This document shows positions 16,725 to 25,561 of a DNA stretch of 64,000 bases, in pieces. A program made the position numbers and the translations under genes. This stretch comes from Pseudooceanicola aestuarii. GTDB lineage: Bacteria > Pseudomonadota > Alphaproteobacteria > Rhodobacterales > Rhodobacteraceae. The notes beneath the pieces are model-generated. The model did no database searches, was not told the DNA's origin, and saw nothing but the letters and a program-made list of their open reading frames with translations. The stretch spans positions 1,900,001-1,964,000 of the forward strand of contig NZ_JAAFZC010000001.1 of NCBI RefSeq assembly GCF_010614805.1, read 5' to 3'. The number at the start of each line of letters is the position of its first letter. The stretch's first letter is position 1.

Positions 16725-17567
16725 ATGGCAGAGTTGAATCAATCCACGCAGGCCCCGCGCAACGCCCTGGGCGGGACCGGCGGGGGCGGCACCGGCGCCT
16801 CCATCCGGGCCGAAGCGATCACCAAGATCTACGGGGAGGACGGGCCCCATCCGTTCCATGCCCTGGGCCCCATCGATCTGGACGTGAAGCCGGGCGAATT
16901 CGTCAGCCTCATCGGCCCTTCGGGCTGCGGCAAAAGCACGACACTGCTGCTGGCCTCAGGGCTGGAGCCGGCCAGCGCCGGGATGATATCCGTCGACGGG
17001 CAACCGCTGACGCGCCCGATTTCCGAAGTCGGGATCGTGTTCCAGGACCATCTGCTGCTGGATTTCCGCACGGCGTTGCAGAATGTCATGCTGCAACAGG
17101 AGATCCGCAAGCTGGACCACGGCGCCCTGCGCGACCGGGCCGATGCGCTGTTCGACCGCTTGGGGATCAAGGGCAGCGAGGCCAAGTACCCGCGCCAGCT
17201 GTCGGGCGGGATGCGGCAACGGGTCTCCATCGCGCGGGCGCTGGTGCATGATCCCTCCATGCTGCTGATGGACGAACCCTTCGGCGCGCTGGACGCGATC
17301 ACTCGCACGCAGATCCGCCACGATCTGGAAATGCTGTGGCTGGAAACTCGCAAGACGGTCCTGTTCATCACCCATTCCATCGAGGAGGCGGTCGGCCTGT
17401 CGGACCGCGTTCTGGTGATGTCGCAAAGCCCCGGCACCATCGTCGAGGAGATCAGGATCGACCTGCCGCGCCCACGCCCCGCGCATCTGGGCGAATATCC
17501 CGAATTCTCGCGCTATGCCGAACAGATCTACCAGATCTTCATGAAGCTCGGCGTCTACAAGTTCTGA
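16725..17567 (+). CDS. ABC transporter ATP-binding protein (SsuB/TauB-type)
   Basis: A 280-residue ATPase. Walker A is GPSGCGKST (about 63-71), the Q-loop is VFQDHLLLDF, the signature is LSGGMRQRVSIARAL, Walker B is MLLMDEPFGALD, and the switch His is in TVLFITHSIEEAV. The family length is about 260; the extra residues are a Gly-rich N-terminal extension of about 25 residues. It powers the importer formed by the two permeases and binding protein of this operon. A ribosome site (AGGAGG) precedes the ATG. Confidence 0.94.
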   Translation: MAELNQSTQAPRNALGGTGGGGTGASIRAEAITKIYGEDGPHPFHALGPIDLDVKPGEFVSLIGPSGCGKSTTLLLASGLEPASAGMISVDGQPLTRPISEVGIVFQDHLLLDFRTALQNVMLQQEIRKLDHGALRDRADALFDRLGIKGSEAKYPRQLSGGMRQRVSIARALVHDPSMLLMDEPFGALDAITRTQIRHDLEMLWLETRKTVLFITHSIEEAVGLSDRVLVMSQSPGTIVEEIRIDLPRPRPAHLGEYPEFSRYAEQIYQIFMKLGVYKF

Positions 17568-17575
17568 GGATGCGC

Positions 17576-18388
17576 ATGTCAGACGTCGTGATCAACCACG
17601 CCACCGTGCGGGAGCGGGCCGATATGCTGGCCTTTCTCGATCTCTGCGCCCAACGCGGCCTGACCGAAGTGTCGATCTGGGGCAACGAGATCGACCGTGT
17701 GGGCGAAGAGGCGGCGCTGGCCGCGCTGGCGCGCCATGACATGCGCGTCGCAGGCTATAACCGCATCGGTCCCTTTACCGCCGACGGCCTGTCGCGCGCA
17801 GAGGCGGAACTGGCCCGCGCCGCGCGGTTCGGCGCCGATCACGTCTTCGTCTTCACTGGCGGTCTGGCGCGGCGGGGCGAAACCCTCGCCGAAGCCCGCG
17901 ACCGGGCAGAGGCGGTGATCGCCGACCTGCTGGACATGGCGCGCGCCGCCGGTGTCACCCTGGCGCTGGAGCCGCTGCACCCCATGCTGATGGGTGACCG
18001 CACCATGATTGCCAGCCTGACCCATGCCAATGACCTGTGTGACCGGCTGGGCGCGGGAATCGGTGTGGTGATCGACGTGCATCACCTGTGGTGGGACGAC
18101 CGCCTGCCCGCCGAAATCGCCCGCGCGGGTCGGGCCGGGCGGATCCTGGGGTTCCACGTCAACGACTGGCTGGTGCCCACTCGCCACCTGCTGACGGATC
18201 GGGGCATGATGGGCGACGGGGTGATCGACCTGCCCGGCATCGCGGCCATGATGCGCGCGGCAGGCTACAACGGTCCGGTGGAGGTGGAGATCTTCTCGGC
18301 CGATTGGTGGGCCCGTGATCCGGGCGAAGTCATGGACACCGCGTTGGCGCGCTGCGCCCGCATCTTCGGCGCGGGGCGTGGCGCATGA
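17576..18388 (+). CDS. Sugar phosphate isomerase/epimerase-like TIM-barrel protein
   Basis: A 270-residue member of the xylose-isomerase-like TIM barrel (AP_endonuc_2) family. The start is the ATG at 17576, with GAGG six bases before it; an ATG at 17570 is also possible. The metal-ligand pattern is complete: Glu in LALEPLHPM, Asp in VVIDVHHLWWD, His in GFHVNDW and Glu in VEVEIFSADWW. The family contains epimerases, inosose dehydratases and 3-dehydroshikimate dehydratases. Because a shikimate-dehydrogenase-like gene overlaps its end by 4 nt, a dehydroshikimate or inosose-type dehydratase is one hypothesis. The substrate is unproven. Confidence 0.85.
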   Translation: MSDVVINHATVRERADMLAFLDLCAQRGLTEVSIWGNEIDRVGEEAALAALARHDMRVAGYNRIGPFTADGLSRAEAELARAARFGADHVFVFTGGLARRGETLAEARDRAEAVIADLLDMARAAGVTLALEPLHPMLMGDRTMIASLTHANDLCDRLGAGIGVVIDVHHLWWDDRLPAEIARAGRAGRILGFHVNDWLVPTRHLLTDRGMMGDGVIDLPGIAAMMRAAGYNGPVEVEIFSADWWARDPGEVMDTALARCARIFGAGRGA

Positions 18389-19236
18389 GTGCGCCCTTGC
18401 TGATCCCCAACCTGTCCGGGGCCGCACGGATATATGCCGTCTGGGGCGATCCCGTTGCGCAGGTGCAGACACCGCGCCTGATCAACCCGCTGTTCGCTGC
18501 GGCGGATGCCGGGATCTGGGCGGTGCCCTTTCACGTCACGCCGGGCGGGTTCGACGCCGCCTGGGACGTCTTCCGCGCCATCGACAATGTCGCCGGCATC
18601 GGCGTGACGGTCCCGCACAAGGTCGCCGCCGCGCGGCGCTGCGATACGCTCAGTGACGAGGCGCGCGCGGTGGGGGCGGTGAATTCCATCCAGCGCGGGG
18701 CGGATGGGCGGATGCACGGCGCGCTGTTCGACGGGCGTGGCTTTGTCCTGGGGCTGGGCGTCGGGCAGGCCCGGCTGGCGGGCGCACGGGTGCTGATGGT
18801 CGGCGCGGGCGGCGCGGGGCGCGCCATTGCCCACGCGCTGGCCGGGGAGGGGATTGCCATGCTGGGGCTGATGGATCCTGACCCCGCAGCGGTGGCATTC
18901 ACTGCTGAAATGGTGGCGCAGGCGACCGGCAGGCCGTTGGCCCAGGCAGAGGATGGCGCGCGCGGGTACGATGGCTATGACGTGATCATCAATGCTTCTC
19001 CCATTGGGATGAAGGGCGACGCGGTGTTTCCTGTGCCGCCGGGCGCCCTGCGCCCGGACATGCTGATCGCCGACATCGCCGCCCTGGAGGGGGACACCGC
19101 GCTGCTGCGCGCGGCGCGGGCGGCGGGCGCGCGGGTGTCGGACGGCAACGACATGTTGCAGGCCCAGATCGCGTTGATCGCAGGCTTTGCTACGGGTCAA
19201 CCTGCGGGCCGGCCCATGATGACAGGGCAGGGGTAG
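18385..19236 (+). CDS. Shikimate dehydrogenase-like protein (AroE family)
   Basis: A 283-residue NAD(P) oxidoreductase. The substrate domain carries the catalytic Lys in GVTVPHKVAA (about residue 75). The Rossmann motif is VGAGGAGRAIAHAL. The later INASPIGMKGD and the C-terminal NDMLQAQIALI complete the AroE pattern. Its position in a catabolic ABC operon rather than with aro genes argues for a quinate/shikimate-like or other polyhydroxy-acid dehydrogenase, not the biosynthetic enzyme. It ends the IclR operon. A second, diverged AroE-like gene faces it at 19566-20375. Confidence 0.87.
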   Translation: MSAPLLIPNLSGAARIYAVWGDPVAQVQTPRLINPLFAAADAGIWAVPFHVTPGGFDAAWDVFRAIDNVAGIGVTVPHKVAAARRCDTLSDEARAVGAVNSIQRGADGRMHGALFDGRGFVLGLGVGQARLAGARVLMVGAGGAGRAIAHALAGEGIAMLGLMDPDPAAVAFTAEMVAQATGRPLAQAEDGARGYDGYDVIINASPIGMKGDAVFPVPPGALRPDMLIADIAALEGDTALLRAARAAGARVSDGNDMLQAQIALIAGFATGQPAGRPMMTGQG

Positions 19237-19565
19237 GACACGGGGAAAGCCGGGGCGGAACGCCGCGATTCTGCGCATTGCCGATGCTGCTGGCCCCAGG
19301 CCGGTTGCGATGCGGGGAAATCCGCGCCGCTGTTGATTGGCGGCTCTGACTGTCGGGAGGCTTCGTCGCAGGGCCGCTTTCGACGTCGCATTTGACCCCG
19401 GTCCGGGGTTGGTTGCGTGGGAGGTGGGCGCGCGTATCCGGTCATATGCCTGCCGCCCTGAGATGTCGTTCCGGGATACATGGCGTTTGGCGCCGCGCGG
19501 TCCCGCGCCTGCCCACGGTTGCCGCGAATGGCCCAGCGCAACCGGTGCGGCAGGCCAGGCAACCG
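19237..19565. other. Intergenic region between convergent AroE-like genes
   Basis: About 330 nt lies between the two convergent stop codons, with no convincing gene on either strand. A short hairpin, ACCCCG-GTC-CGGGGT (19395-19409), and a 9-bp inverted repeat (19515-19523 with 19558-19566) next to the minus-strand stop could serve as weak terminators. Neither has a good U-tract. Confidence 0.45.
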
Positions 19566-20375
19566 TCAGCGCGCGCGCGCCCCCGCCGCCAGATGTTCGG
19601 CGATCAACCCGACTTGCCCGGTGATCATGTGCAGGCCCGAATGCACCGCCACCCCCCGCGCCTGCGCGGCTGTCAGCAGGGGCGTGATCTCGGGCTGGGC
19701 GATGACCTCCGCCATGGTCATACCGGGGGTCAGGCAGGCCGGATCCAGCGGCAGCGCATCGGTGTCGCGCAACCCAAGAGATGTCGCATTCACCACCAGC
19801 GCATCGGCCACCGGTGCGGCGGTTCCGGCCCGCAACAGGGTTTTGCCCAGATCCGCATTGACCCGATCGGCAAGTGCCTGCGCCCGCGACAGCGTGCGAT
19901 TGGTCACCACGATCTCCGCCGCGCCGGCCTCTGCCAGGGCCAGCGCGATGGCCATGGCCGCGCCGCCCGCGCCGATCAGGTGGCAGGGCCTGCCCGCCAC
20001 ATGGATCTCTGCGGCCTGCAAGCCGCGCACGAAGCCCGCGCCGTCGAAATTGTACCCCTTGAACCGGCCGTCGGCCTCGCGCCGGACCACGTTCACCGCA
20101 CCGACGCGCCGGGCGACCAGATCGACCTCGTCGCACAGGTCCAGCGCGGCGGTTTTGTGCGGCAGGGTGATGCCGAACCCCACGAGGTTCGGCATCGCCT
20201 TCAGCCCGGCCCAACAGGTCGCCAGCGCATCGGCGGGAACATGCAGCGGCACGCAGACGATATCTGCGCCCATGGCGGCGTAGATCGGGTTGATCGCCTC
20301 GGGCGTGCGGGCCTGAGCGATGGGGTCACCGATCACGCCCATCAGGCGGGTGGTGCCCCGGATCACGATGTCCAT
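19566..20375 (-). CDS. Shikimate dehydrogenase-like protein (AroE family), second copy
   Basis: A 269-residue protein starting at the ATG at 20375, with GGAGG just upstream. The catalytic-Lys region GFGITLPHKTAAL and the Rossmann stretch IGAGGAAMAIALAL are clear. VVNATSLGLRDTDALPL and the C-terminal GLHMITGQVGLIAEHL complete the fold. It overlaps the end of the VCBS-repeat gene by 13 nt and is translated with it. Given the sugar-acid genes around it, it likely oxidises or reduces a sugar-acid or cyclic polyol acid. It is diverged from the copy at 18385, so it is not a recent duplicate. Confidence 0.86.
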   Translation of the reverse strand: MDIVIRGTTRLMGVIGDPIAQARTPEAINPIYAAMGADIVCVPLHVPADALATCWAGLKAMPNLVGFGITLPHKTAALDLCDEVDLVARRVGAVNVVRREADGRFKGYNFDGAGFVRGLQAAEIHVAGRPCHLIGAGGAAMAIALALAEAGAAEIVVTNRTLSRAQALADRVNADLGKTLLRAGTAAPVADALVVNATSLGLRDTDALPLDPACLTPGMTMAEVIAQPEITPLLTAAQARGVAVHSGLHMITGQVGLIAEHLAAGARAR

Positions 20376-22342
20376 GTCAGATCCTCCCGCTTCAGCCAGA
20401 CCAGGCTGCCGTCCTCTACCCCGACGATCAGGTCCAGCGCCCCGCGTCCGGCCCAATCCACCGCCTCCGGGGCGGCGACATGCATGGCCATGGCGATGAC
20501 CTGCCCCTTGTGCGCCATCGGCACCGGCAGGGCAAAGCGGGGCGCGTCGGGCGTGCCGACGTTGCGGGCGTAGAACAGCCCGGCCTGTCCGGTGGTGTTG
20601 CGCGGCGCGCCGGTTGCGGGATCGTCAGGCACGCAGGCGCGGGCATGGGTGCCGAAGATCAGGTCCATCCGGCCTGTCCCCTCCCAATCGCACAGGCAAA
20701 GCTTTACCCGGCCACGGCCCCCGCCGACATCCACGGTGAACCGGATCTCGCGGCCGTCCTCCCAGTGCAGCCGGCGCGGCGCGGTCAGTTCGGTGTCGGA
20801 GGCGCGGGTCCAGTCGGTCAACACGCCCTCGGCATCCAGTGCGACGTAGTGGAGCGGCCCGCCTGCCTGCCAATCCGTCACTGCCGGGCGTACCCGCCAG
20901 ACGGTTTGCAGCGGCGTGCCCTCGCAGGTCAGCCGTTCGGCTGCGGCAAAGCGCGGTGGCACCATGTCACCGCCCAGATTACGATACAGGCGGTGCTGGC
21001 CGGTGACGTCCGAAACCAGCAGGTCGCCGCGCCCGGTGCCGGTCCAATCCGCCACCGTCGGGCAGGAATAGCCGAACATTTTCTCCGACGGTCCCTGGAT
21101 CGAGCCGGTCAGCCCGGCGGCAATGCGGATCGGCACGCCATCTGCGGTCAGCATCGCCTCCACGCCCAGGTCGCGGGGGTCGTCGACACCGCGGTTGGGG
21201 TAGAACAGCAGCTCGCCGGTGGAATTGCCGACCACCAGGTCCGGGCGGCCATTGCCGGTGAAATCATGCGCCGCCGGGCTGGGCAGCACCCCGGCATGGA
21301 TCAGCGGGGCGGTGGTCTGCACGCGCCCGGCATGTTCGAACCGGGGCAGCCCGTCGGCGCCGGTGCCACAATTGCGCAGATAGGTGACATAGCCGTCCTC
21401 TGCCCCGACCAGAATATCCAGCCGCCCGTCGCCGTTCCAGTCGGTGACGCAGGGCAGATGGATGCATTGGTCCAGTTCCAGCACCGCATCGTCGGGGGTC
21501 TGGACCAGGCGGTCCTGTTCGAAGGTGCCGTCGGGCCTTTGCCGGGCGATATGCAGGATGTTCCAGAATTCGCCTGCGATCACGCTGGTCTCGCCGGGGG
21601 TGAAATCGCCAAAGGCCGGGGCCAGCTGGCCATAGACCTCCAGCGGGGTTTCGCCCGCGATCAGCGCGCGGCCTTTTTCCAGCACCGGTGCGGCAGGGGT
21701 TCCGACGTTTTTGAACGCATAGAGAAACCCGCGCAGCGGCCCGCCCATCCAGCGCCCGACGGCATCGTGGCCGCGATAACCCGCGTCGTTCCATTCCCGG
21801 CCGTTGGGCCAGTATTCGTCCCAATGGTCGCTGCCGACGATCAGTTCCGCCACGCCGCAGCCATCGATGTCATGGAACCGGGCCATGTGGAAATATTCGT
21901 TGCCGCGCACCCAGTCGGCGTCCAGTTCCAACACCACGGGATCGCCGAATTCCGGCGCGCCCCGGCTGCCGATATTGGGGAACAGGTAGATTTCGCGCCG
22001 CATCCGGGAGGCGGAGACAAGGTGAAAGACATCCCCGTCCGGCACGGCGGTGACATAGCCGCGCACGCCCTCGATACAGGTTTCCGGGCCCAGGATCGGG
22101 GTGCCGTCGGGATGGCTGCCGATCTCGCGCCGCAAGAAGACCTTGCCGTCATAACAGGGATCCCAGGCCGACAGCAGCAGATCGCGTCCGCCCGTGCCCG
22201 CCCAATCGACGACGTCGACGCAGGTGATGATCCGTCCGGCCACCGCCGCCGATGCCACGTCGGGGTGATAGCGCAATGCCTCTGCCCCGTAGTCCGGCCC
22301 GTGCCAGACGGTTGCATCGTCCTCCCATCTTTTGACGCTCAC
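20363..22342 (-). CDS. VCBS/FG-GAP repeat protein, predicted seven-bladed beta-propeller, cytoplasmic
   Basis: A 659-residue protein starting at a GTG at 22342, with AAGGAG upstream. Seven copies of a blade motif are spread along it: VVDWAGTGGRDLLLSAWD, FHDIDGCGVAELIVGSD, VTDWNGDGRLDILVGAED, AHDFTGNGRPDLVVGNST, VADWTGTGRGDLLVSDVT, LCDWEGTGRMDLIFGTHA and AVDWAGRGALDLIVGVED. These resemble the Ca-binding loops of FG-GAP/VCBS blades. There is no signal peptide (MSVKRWEDD), unlike most proteins of this kind, and it is co-transcribed with an AroE-like dehydrogenase. Fungal aldos-2-ulose dehydratase has a related seven-bladed propeller, so a sugar-modifying enzyme is possible, but this is a guess. 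Confidence 0.78.
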   Translation of the reverse strand: MSVKRWEDDATVWHGPDYGAEALRYHPDVASAAVAGRIITCVDVVDWAGTGGRDLLLSAWDPCYDGKVFLRREIGSHPDGTPILGPETCIEGVRGYVTAVPDGDVFHLVSASRMRREIYLFPNIGSRGAPEFGDPVVLELDADWVRGNEYFHMARFHDIDGCGVAELIVGSDHWDEYWPNGREWNDAGYRGHDAVGRWMGGPLRGFLYAFKNVGTPAAPVLEKGRALIAGETPLEVYGQLAPAFGDFTPGETSVIAGEFWNILHIARQRPDGTFEQDRLVQTPDDAVLELDQCIHLPCVTDWNGDGRLDILVGAEDGYVTYLRNCGTGADGLPRFEHAGRVQTTAPLIHAGVLPSPAAHDFTGNGRPDLVVGNSTGELLFYPNRGVDDPRDLGVEAMLTADGVPIRIAAGLTGSIQGPSEKMFGYSCPTVADWTGTGRGDLLVSDVTGQHRLYRNLGGDMVPPRFAAAERLTCEGTPLQTVWRVRPAVTDWQAGGPLHYVALDAEGVLTDWTRASDTELTAPRRLHWEDGREIRFTVDVGGGRGRVKLCLCDWEGTGRMDLIFGTHARACVPDDPATGAPRNTTGQAGLFYARNVGTPDAPRFALPVPMAHKGQVIAMAMHVAAPEAVDWAGRGALDLIVGVEDGSLVWLKREDLTWTS

Positions 22343-22397
22343 GCGAGAAATCTCCTTGGTTCCGGTGTTTCTGGAATGCTATTCTAAATTCAAACAT

Positions 22398-22408
22398 GAT
22401 TACAAATC
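22398..22408. promoter_or_regulatory. ATTTGTAAT-type operator candidate (site E)
   Basis: GATT-ACA-AATC is a perfect dyad in the 81-nt gap between the divergent VCBS and DapA-like genes, 15 nt before the latter's ATG. It matches the ATTTGTAAT core found upstream of the TRAP, SDR, RraA-like and sugar-kinase genes further on. Confidence 0.45.
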
Positions 22409-22423
22409 CATCGGAAAGCGCAT

Positions 22424-23353
22424 ATGACCCAGAGAACCGACGGCATCGTCCCCGTGATGTTGACCCCCATGACCGACGACAACTCCATCGACTGGGCCGG
22501 GCTGGAGCGATTGGTGGAATGGTATATCGCCCAGGGTGCCGACACGCTGTTCGCGGTCTGCCAATCCAGCGAGATGCAGCACCTGACCCTGGCGGAACGG
22601 ACAGAGCTGGGGCGCCGCACCGTGGAGCTGGCCGCCGGGCGGGTGGGCGTGATCGGGTCGGGCCATATCTCGGACGCGCGCGACGATCAGCGCGAAGAAT
22701 TGATGGCGATGGCCGATTGCGGGTTCGACGCGCTGGTGCTGGTGACCAACCACCTGGATCCGTCCCATGCCGGTGCCGCCGCGCTGCGCCAGGGGGTGAC
22801 GGACGTTCTGGGCTGGGTGCCGGGCGATCTGCCGCTGGGGTTGTATGAATGCCCCGCGCCATTCCGCCGCCTGCTGAGCGATGACGAATTCGCATTCTGC
22901 CGTGACACCGGCCGGTTCGTCACGCTGAAGGACGTGTCCTGTGACCTGCCTACCGTGGCCCGCCGGGTGAAGCTGGCTGAAGGGTCGGACCTGTCGGTGG
23001 TCAATGCCAATGCCGCCATCGCGGCGGCCGCGATGCGGGCGGGATCGGCGGGGTTTGCCGGGGTCTTCACCAATTTTCACCCCGATCTCTACGCCTGGCT
23101 CTACCGCAACCGGGACCTGGACAGCCCGCTGCGGCAGCGGCTGGAAACCTTCCTTGCGTTGGCCGCGATGGCCGAGCCGATGGGCTATCCCGGGCTGGCA
23201 AAGCTGTATCATCAGCGGCTGGGTACCTTTGCCTCCGCCCATTCGCGGGTGATCGACTACGATCTGGACGACCGGCATTGGGGCGTCCTGCCGCTGCTGG
23301 ATCACATCATGAGGGGCACCGAAACCTTCCGCGCCGAAATCGCGGCGGGTTGA
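22424..23353 (+). CDS. Dihydrodipicolinate synthase/N-acetylneuraminate lyase family aldolase
   Basis: A 309-residue class I aldolase. The Schiff-base Lys is K169 in FVTLKDVSCD and the partner Tyr is Y141 in GLYECPAP. The opening GIVPVMLTPMTDDNSIDWAG is typical. It stands alone on the plus strand inside a block that also encodes a sugar-acid dehydratase and a 2-keto-3-deoxy sugar kinase. The likely role is therefore cleavage, or dehydration, of a 2-keto-3-deoxy sugar acid rather than lysine synthesis. Its exact substrate is not readable. A very strong GC hairpin follows its stop. Confidence 0.88.
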   Translation: MTQRTDGIVPVMLTPMTDDNSIDWAGLERLVEWYIAQGADTLFAVCQSSEMQHLTLAERTELGRRTVELAAGRVGVIGSGHISDARDDQREELMAMADCGFDALVLVTNHLDPSHAGAAALRQGVTDVLGWVPGDLPLGLYECPAPFRRLLSDDEFAFCRDTGRFVTLKDVSCDLPTVARRVKLAEGSDLSVVNANAAIAAAAMRAGSAGFAGVFTNFHPDLYAWLYRNRDLDSPLRQRLETFLALAAMAEPMGYPGLAKLYHQRLGTFASAHSRVIDYDLDDRHWGVLPLLDHIMRGTETFRAEIAAG

Positions 23354-23362
23354 CGGTCGCGC

Positions 23363-23398
23363 CTGCCGCCGCCGGGGCCGGGCCCGGCGGCGGGGCAG
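23363..23398. terminator. Strong GC hairpin between convergent genes
   Basis: The core stem pairs 23366-23376 with 23383-23393 (11 bp). A 2-nt bulge and three more pairs extend it to 23363/23398. It lies between the convergent stops of the aldolase (+) and dehydratase (-) genes. No U-run is present. Confidence 0.55.
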
Positions 23399-23488
23399 CG
23401 TAGGGGCATCCCGACATTCCCGTCTTGAAGCGCCCGTTTCCCATCTCCCGGCTCCTATTTTCCCGGCTCCGCTTCCAGGCCCTGCCGC

Positions 23489-25285
23489 TCAGTGATTGTC
23501 GCGTGGCGTGAACTTGCGGGCGATTTCGCGGTATTGATCGGCGTCGCGCAGGGTCATGCCGCGGTCGAAGGGCTGCACCAGATCGCGGAAATATCGCTGC
23601 CAGGGGGATTGGCTTTCGGGGACCGGGAATCCGCCTTCGGTCAGAAGCTGCTCGGCGCGGCGGGCCAGCTCCTCCGGCGGGACCAGCATGTCGGCGCTGC
23701 CGGTGCGCAGATCGATGCGGATCCGGTCGCCGGTACGCAACAGGGCCAGCCCGCCACCCTCTGCCGCTTCCGGCGCGGCGTTCAGGATGGAGGGCGAGCC
23801 CGAGGTGCCCGATTGCCGCCCGTCGCCGATACAGGGCAGGGCGGTGATGCCGCGTTTCAACAGTTCGGCGGGGGGGCGCATGTTCACCACCTCCGCCCCG
23901 CCGGGGTAGCCCTTGGGCCCGGTGCCGCGCATGACCAGGATGCACTCCGCGTCGATCCCCTGGTCGGGGTCGTCGATGCGGGCGTGGTAATCCTCCACCC
24001 CGTCAAAGACGATGGCCCGCCCTTCGAACGCATCGGGATCTGCGGGATCGGATAGATAGCGGGCGCGGAATTCGGCGCTGATGACCGAGGTCTTCATCAA
24101 GGCGCTGTCGAACAGGTTGCCGCGCAGGTTCAGGAACCCCGCCGCCGCGACCAGCGGATCGGAGGCGGGGCGGATCACCTGTGCGTTGCTGCTGTGCCGC
24201 CCCGCGCAATTGTCGGCAAGTGTCCGGCCATTTGCGGTGAGCACGTCGGGATGAGGCAGCAACCCGGCCTCCAGCAGGTGGCTGATGACGGCGGGCACGC
24301 CGCCCGCGCGGTGATAATCCTCACCCAGATAGGTGCCGGCGGGTTGCAGGTTCACCAGAAGCGGCACCTGATGGCCCAGCTTTTGCCAATCGTCATTGTC
24401 CAGCGGCACGCCCAGATGCCGGGCGATGGCATTCAGGTGGATGGGCGCGTTGGTCGATCCGCCGATGGCCGAATTCACCACGATCGCGTTTTCGAATGCC
24501 GCGCGGGTCATGATTCGGGCCGGGGTCAGATCTTCCCAGACCATGTCGACGATGCGCTGCCCGGTTTCGTAGCTGATCTGCCCCCGTTCGCGATAGGGCG
24601 CGGGGATGGCGGCGGCGCCGGGCAGTTGCATCCCCAAAGCCTCGGCCAGGGAATTCATCGTGCTGGCGGTGCCCATGGTGTTGCAATACCCGACCGAAGG
24701 TGCGGAGGCGGCGGCGATCTCCATGAAGTCGTCATCCGTGATCTCGCCCGCCGCCAGCCGTTCGCGGGCTTTCCAGATGACGGTGCCCGAGCCGGCGCGG
24801 GCGCCCTCATGCCAGCCATTCAGCATGGGGCCGACCGACAGCGCCAGCGCCGGGATGCCGACGGTGGCCGCCGCCATCAGCAGGGCCGGGGTCGTCTTGT
24901 CACAGCCGATGGTCAGCACGACGCCGTCAATCGGATAACCGAACAGCGCCTCCACCAGGCCCAGATAGGCCAGGTTGCGATCCAGCAGGGCGGTGGGCCG
25001 TTTGCCGGTTTCCTGGATCGGATGCACCGGCACCTCCATCGGGGTGCCGCCCGCCGCGATGATGCCGTCGCGCACCCGCTTGGCCAACTCAAGATGATGG
25101 CGGTTGCAGGGCGACAGGTCGCTGCCGGTCTGGGCGATGGCGATGATCGGCTTGCCCGCCTGCAATTCCGCGCGGGTCAGCCCGTAGTTGAGATACCGCT
25201 CCAGGTAGAGCGCGGTCATCTCCGGGTTGTCCGGGTTCATGAACCACTTCCGAGAGCGAAGGTCCTGGGGGTGGATACGGGTCAC
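23489..25285 (-). CDS. IlvD/Edd-family sugar-acid dehydratase
   Basis: A 598-residue dehydratase; the GTG at 25285 follows AAGGAG closely and is preferred over upstream in-frame codons. The three iron-sulfur Cys are C60 ([11 protein letters not shown]), C128 ([10 protein letters not shown]) and C201 ([12 protein letters not shown]). Sequence blocks such as [22 protein letters not shown] and [19 protein letters not shown] match, from memory, the Caulobacter D-xylonate dehydratase/L-arabinonate dehydratase branch rather than biosynthetic IlvD. It would convert an aldonic acid to the 2-keto-3-deoxy acid, the substrate for the nearby kinase and aldolase. It diverges from the second TRAP operon. 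Confidence 0.9.
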   Translation of the reverse strand: MTRIHPQDLRSRKWFMNPDNPEMTALYLERYLNYGLTRAELQAGKPIIAIAQTGSDLSPCNRHHLELAKRVRDGIIAAGGTPMEVPVHPIQETGKRPTALLDRNLAYLGLVEALFGYPIDGVVLTIGCDKTTPALLMAAATVGIPALALSVGPMLNGWHEGARAGSGTVIWKARERLAAGEITDDDFMEIAAASAPSVGYCNTMGTASTMNSLAEALGMQLPGAAAIPAPYRERGQISYETGQRIVDMVWEDLTPARIMTRAAFENAIVVNSAIGGSTNAPIHLNAIARHLGVPLDNDDWQKLGHQVPLLVNLQPAGTYLGEDYHRAGGVPAVISHLLEAGLLPHPDVLTANGRTLADNCAGRHSSNAQVIRPASDPLVAAAGFLNLRGNLFDSALMKTSVISAEFRARYLSDPADPDAFEGRAIVFDGVEDYHARIDDPDQGIDAECILVMRGTGPKGYPGGAEVVNMRPPAELLKRGITALPCIGDGRQSGTSGSPSILNAAPEAAEGGGLALLRTGDRIRIDLRTGSADMLVPPEELARRAEQLLTEGGFPVPESQSPWQRYFRDLVQPFDRGMTLRDADQYREIARKFTPRDNH

Positions 25286-25504
25286 TTGGGTCTCCTTTCG
25301 GGGCGCAGCGGCGGCGGCGGTCTGGGCAGAGTCTGCCTGATCGCGGGGGCGGACGTCCAACTTTTTACAAGATTTCCGGCGGTTTCCCGTCGGGACGAAG
25401 CGCGGTCCACCCCAGGGCTGGATGCCTAAGTCTTTGCCCTTCTTTGGAAATATGCCTCGTGGCGCGGGATTTTTGTCATAATGTGTAGGGTTCGAAGTGA
25501 ATTA

Positions 25505-25522
25505 TTGTAATTATTTGTAAAC
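25505..25522. promoter_or_regulatory. TTGTAA direct repeat/ATTTGTAAT operator candidate (site A)
   Basis: TTGTAA at 25505-25510 and again at 25515-25520 (10-bp period), the second within TATTTGTAAAC (25512-25522). It lies between the divergent dehydratase and TRAP operons, 40 nt before the TRAP start. Confidence 0.5.
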
Positions 25523-25561
25523 TCGTCTATCCCTTCCCTTGCCAACTTGTGGGAGGAACAC

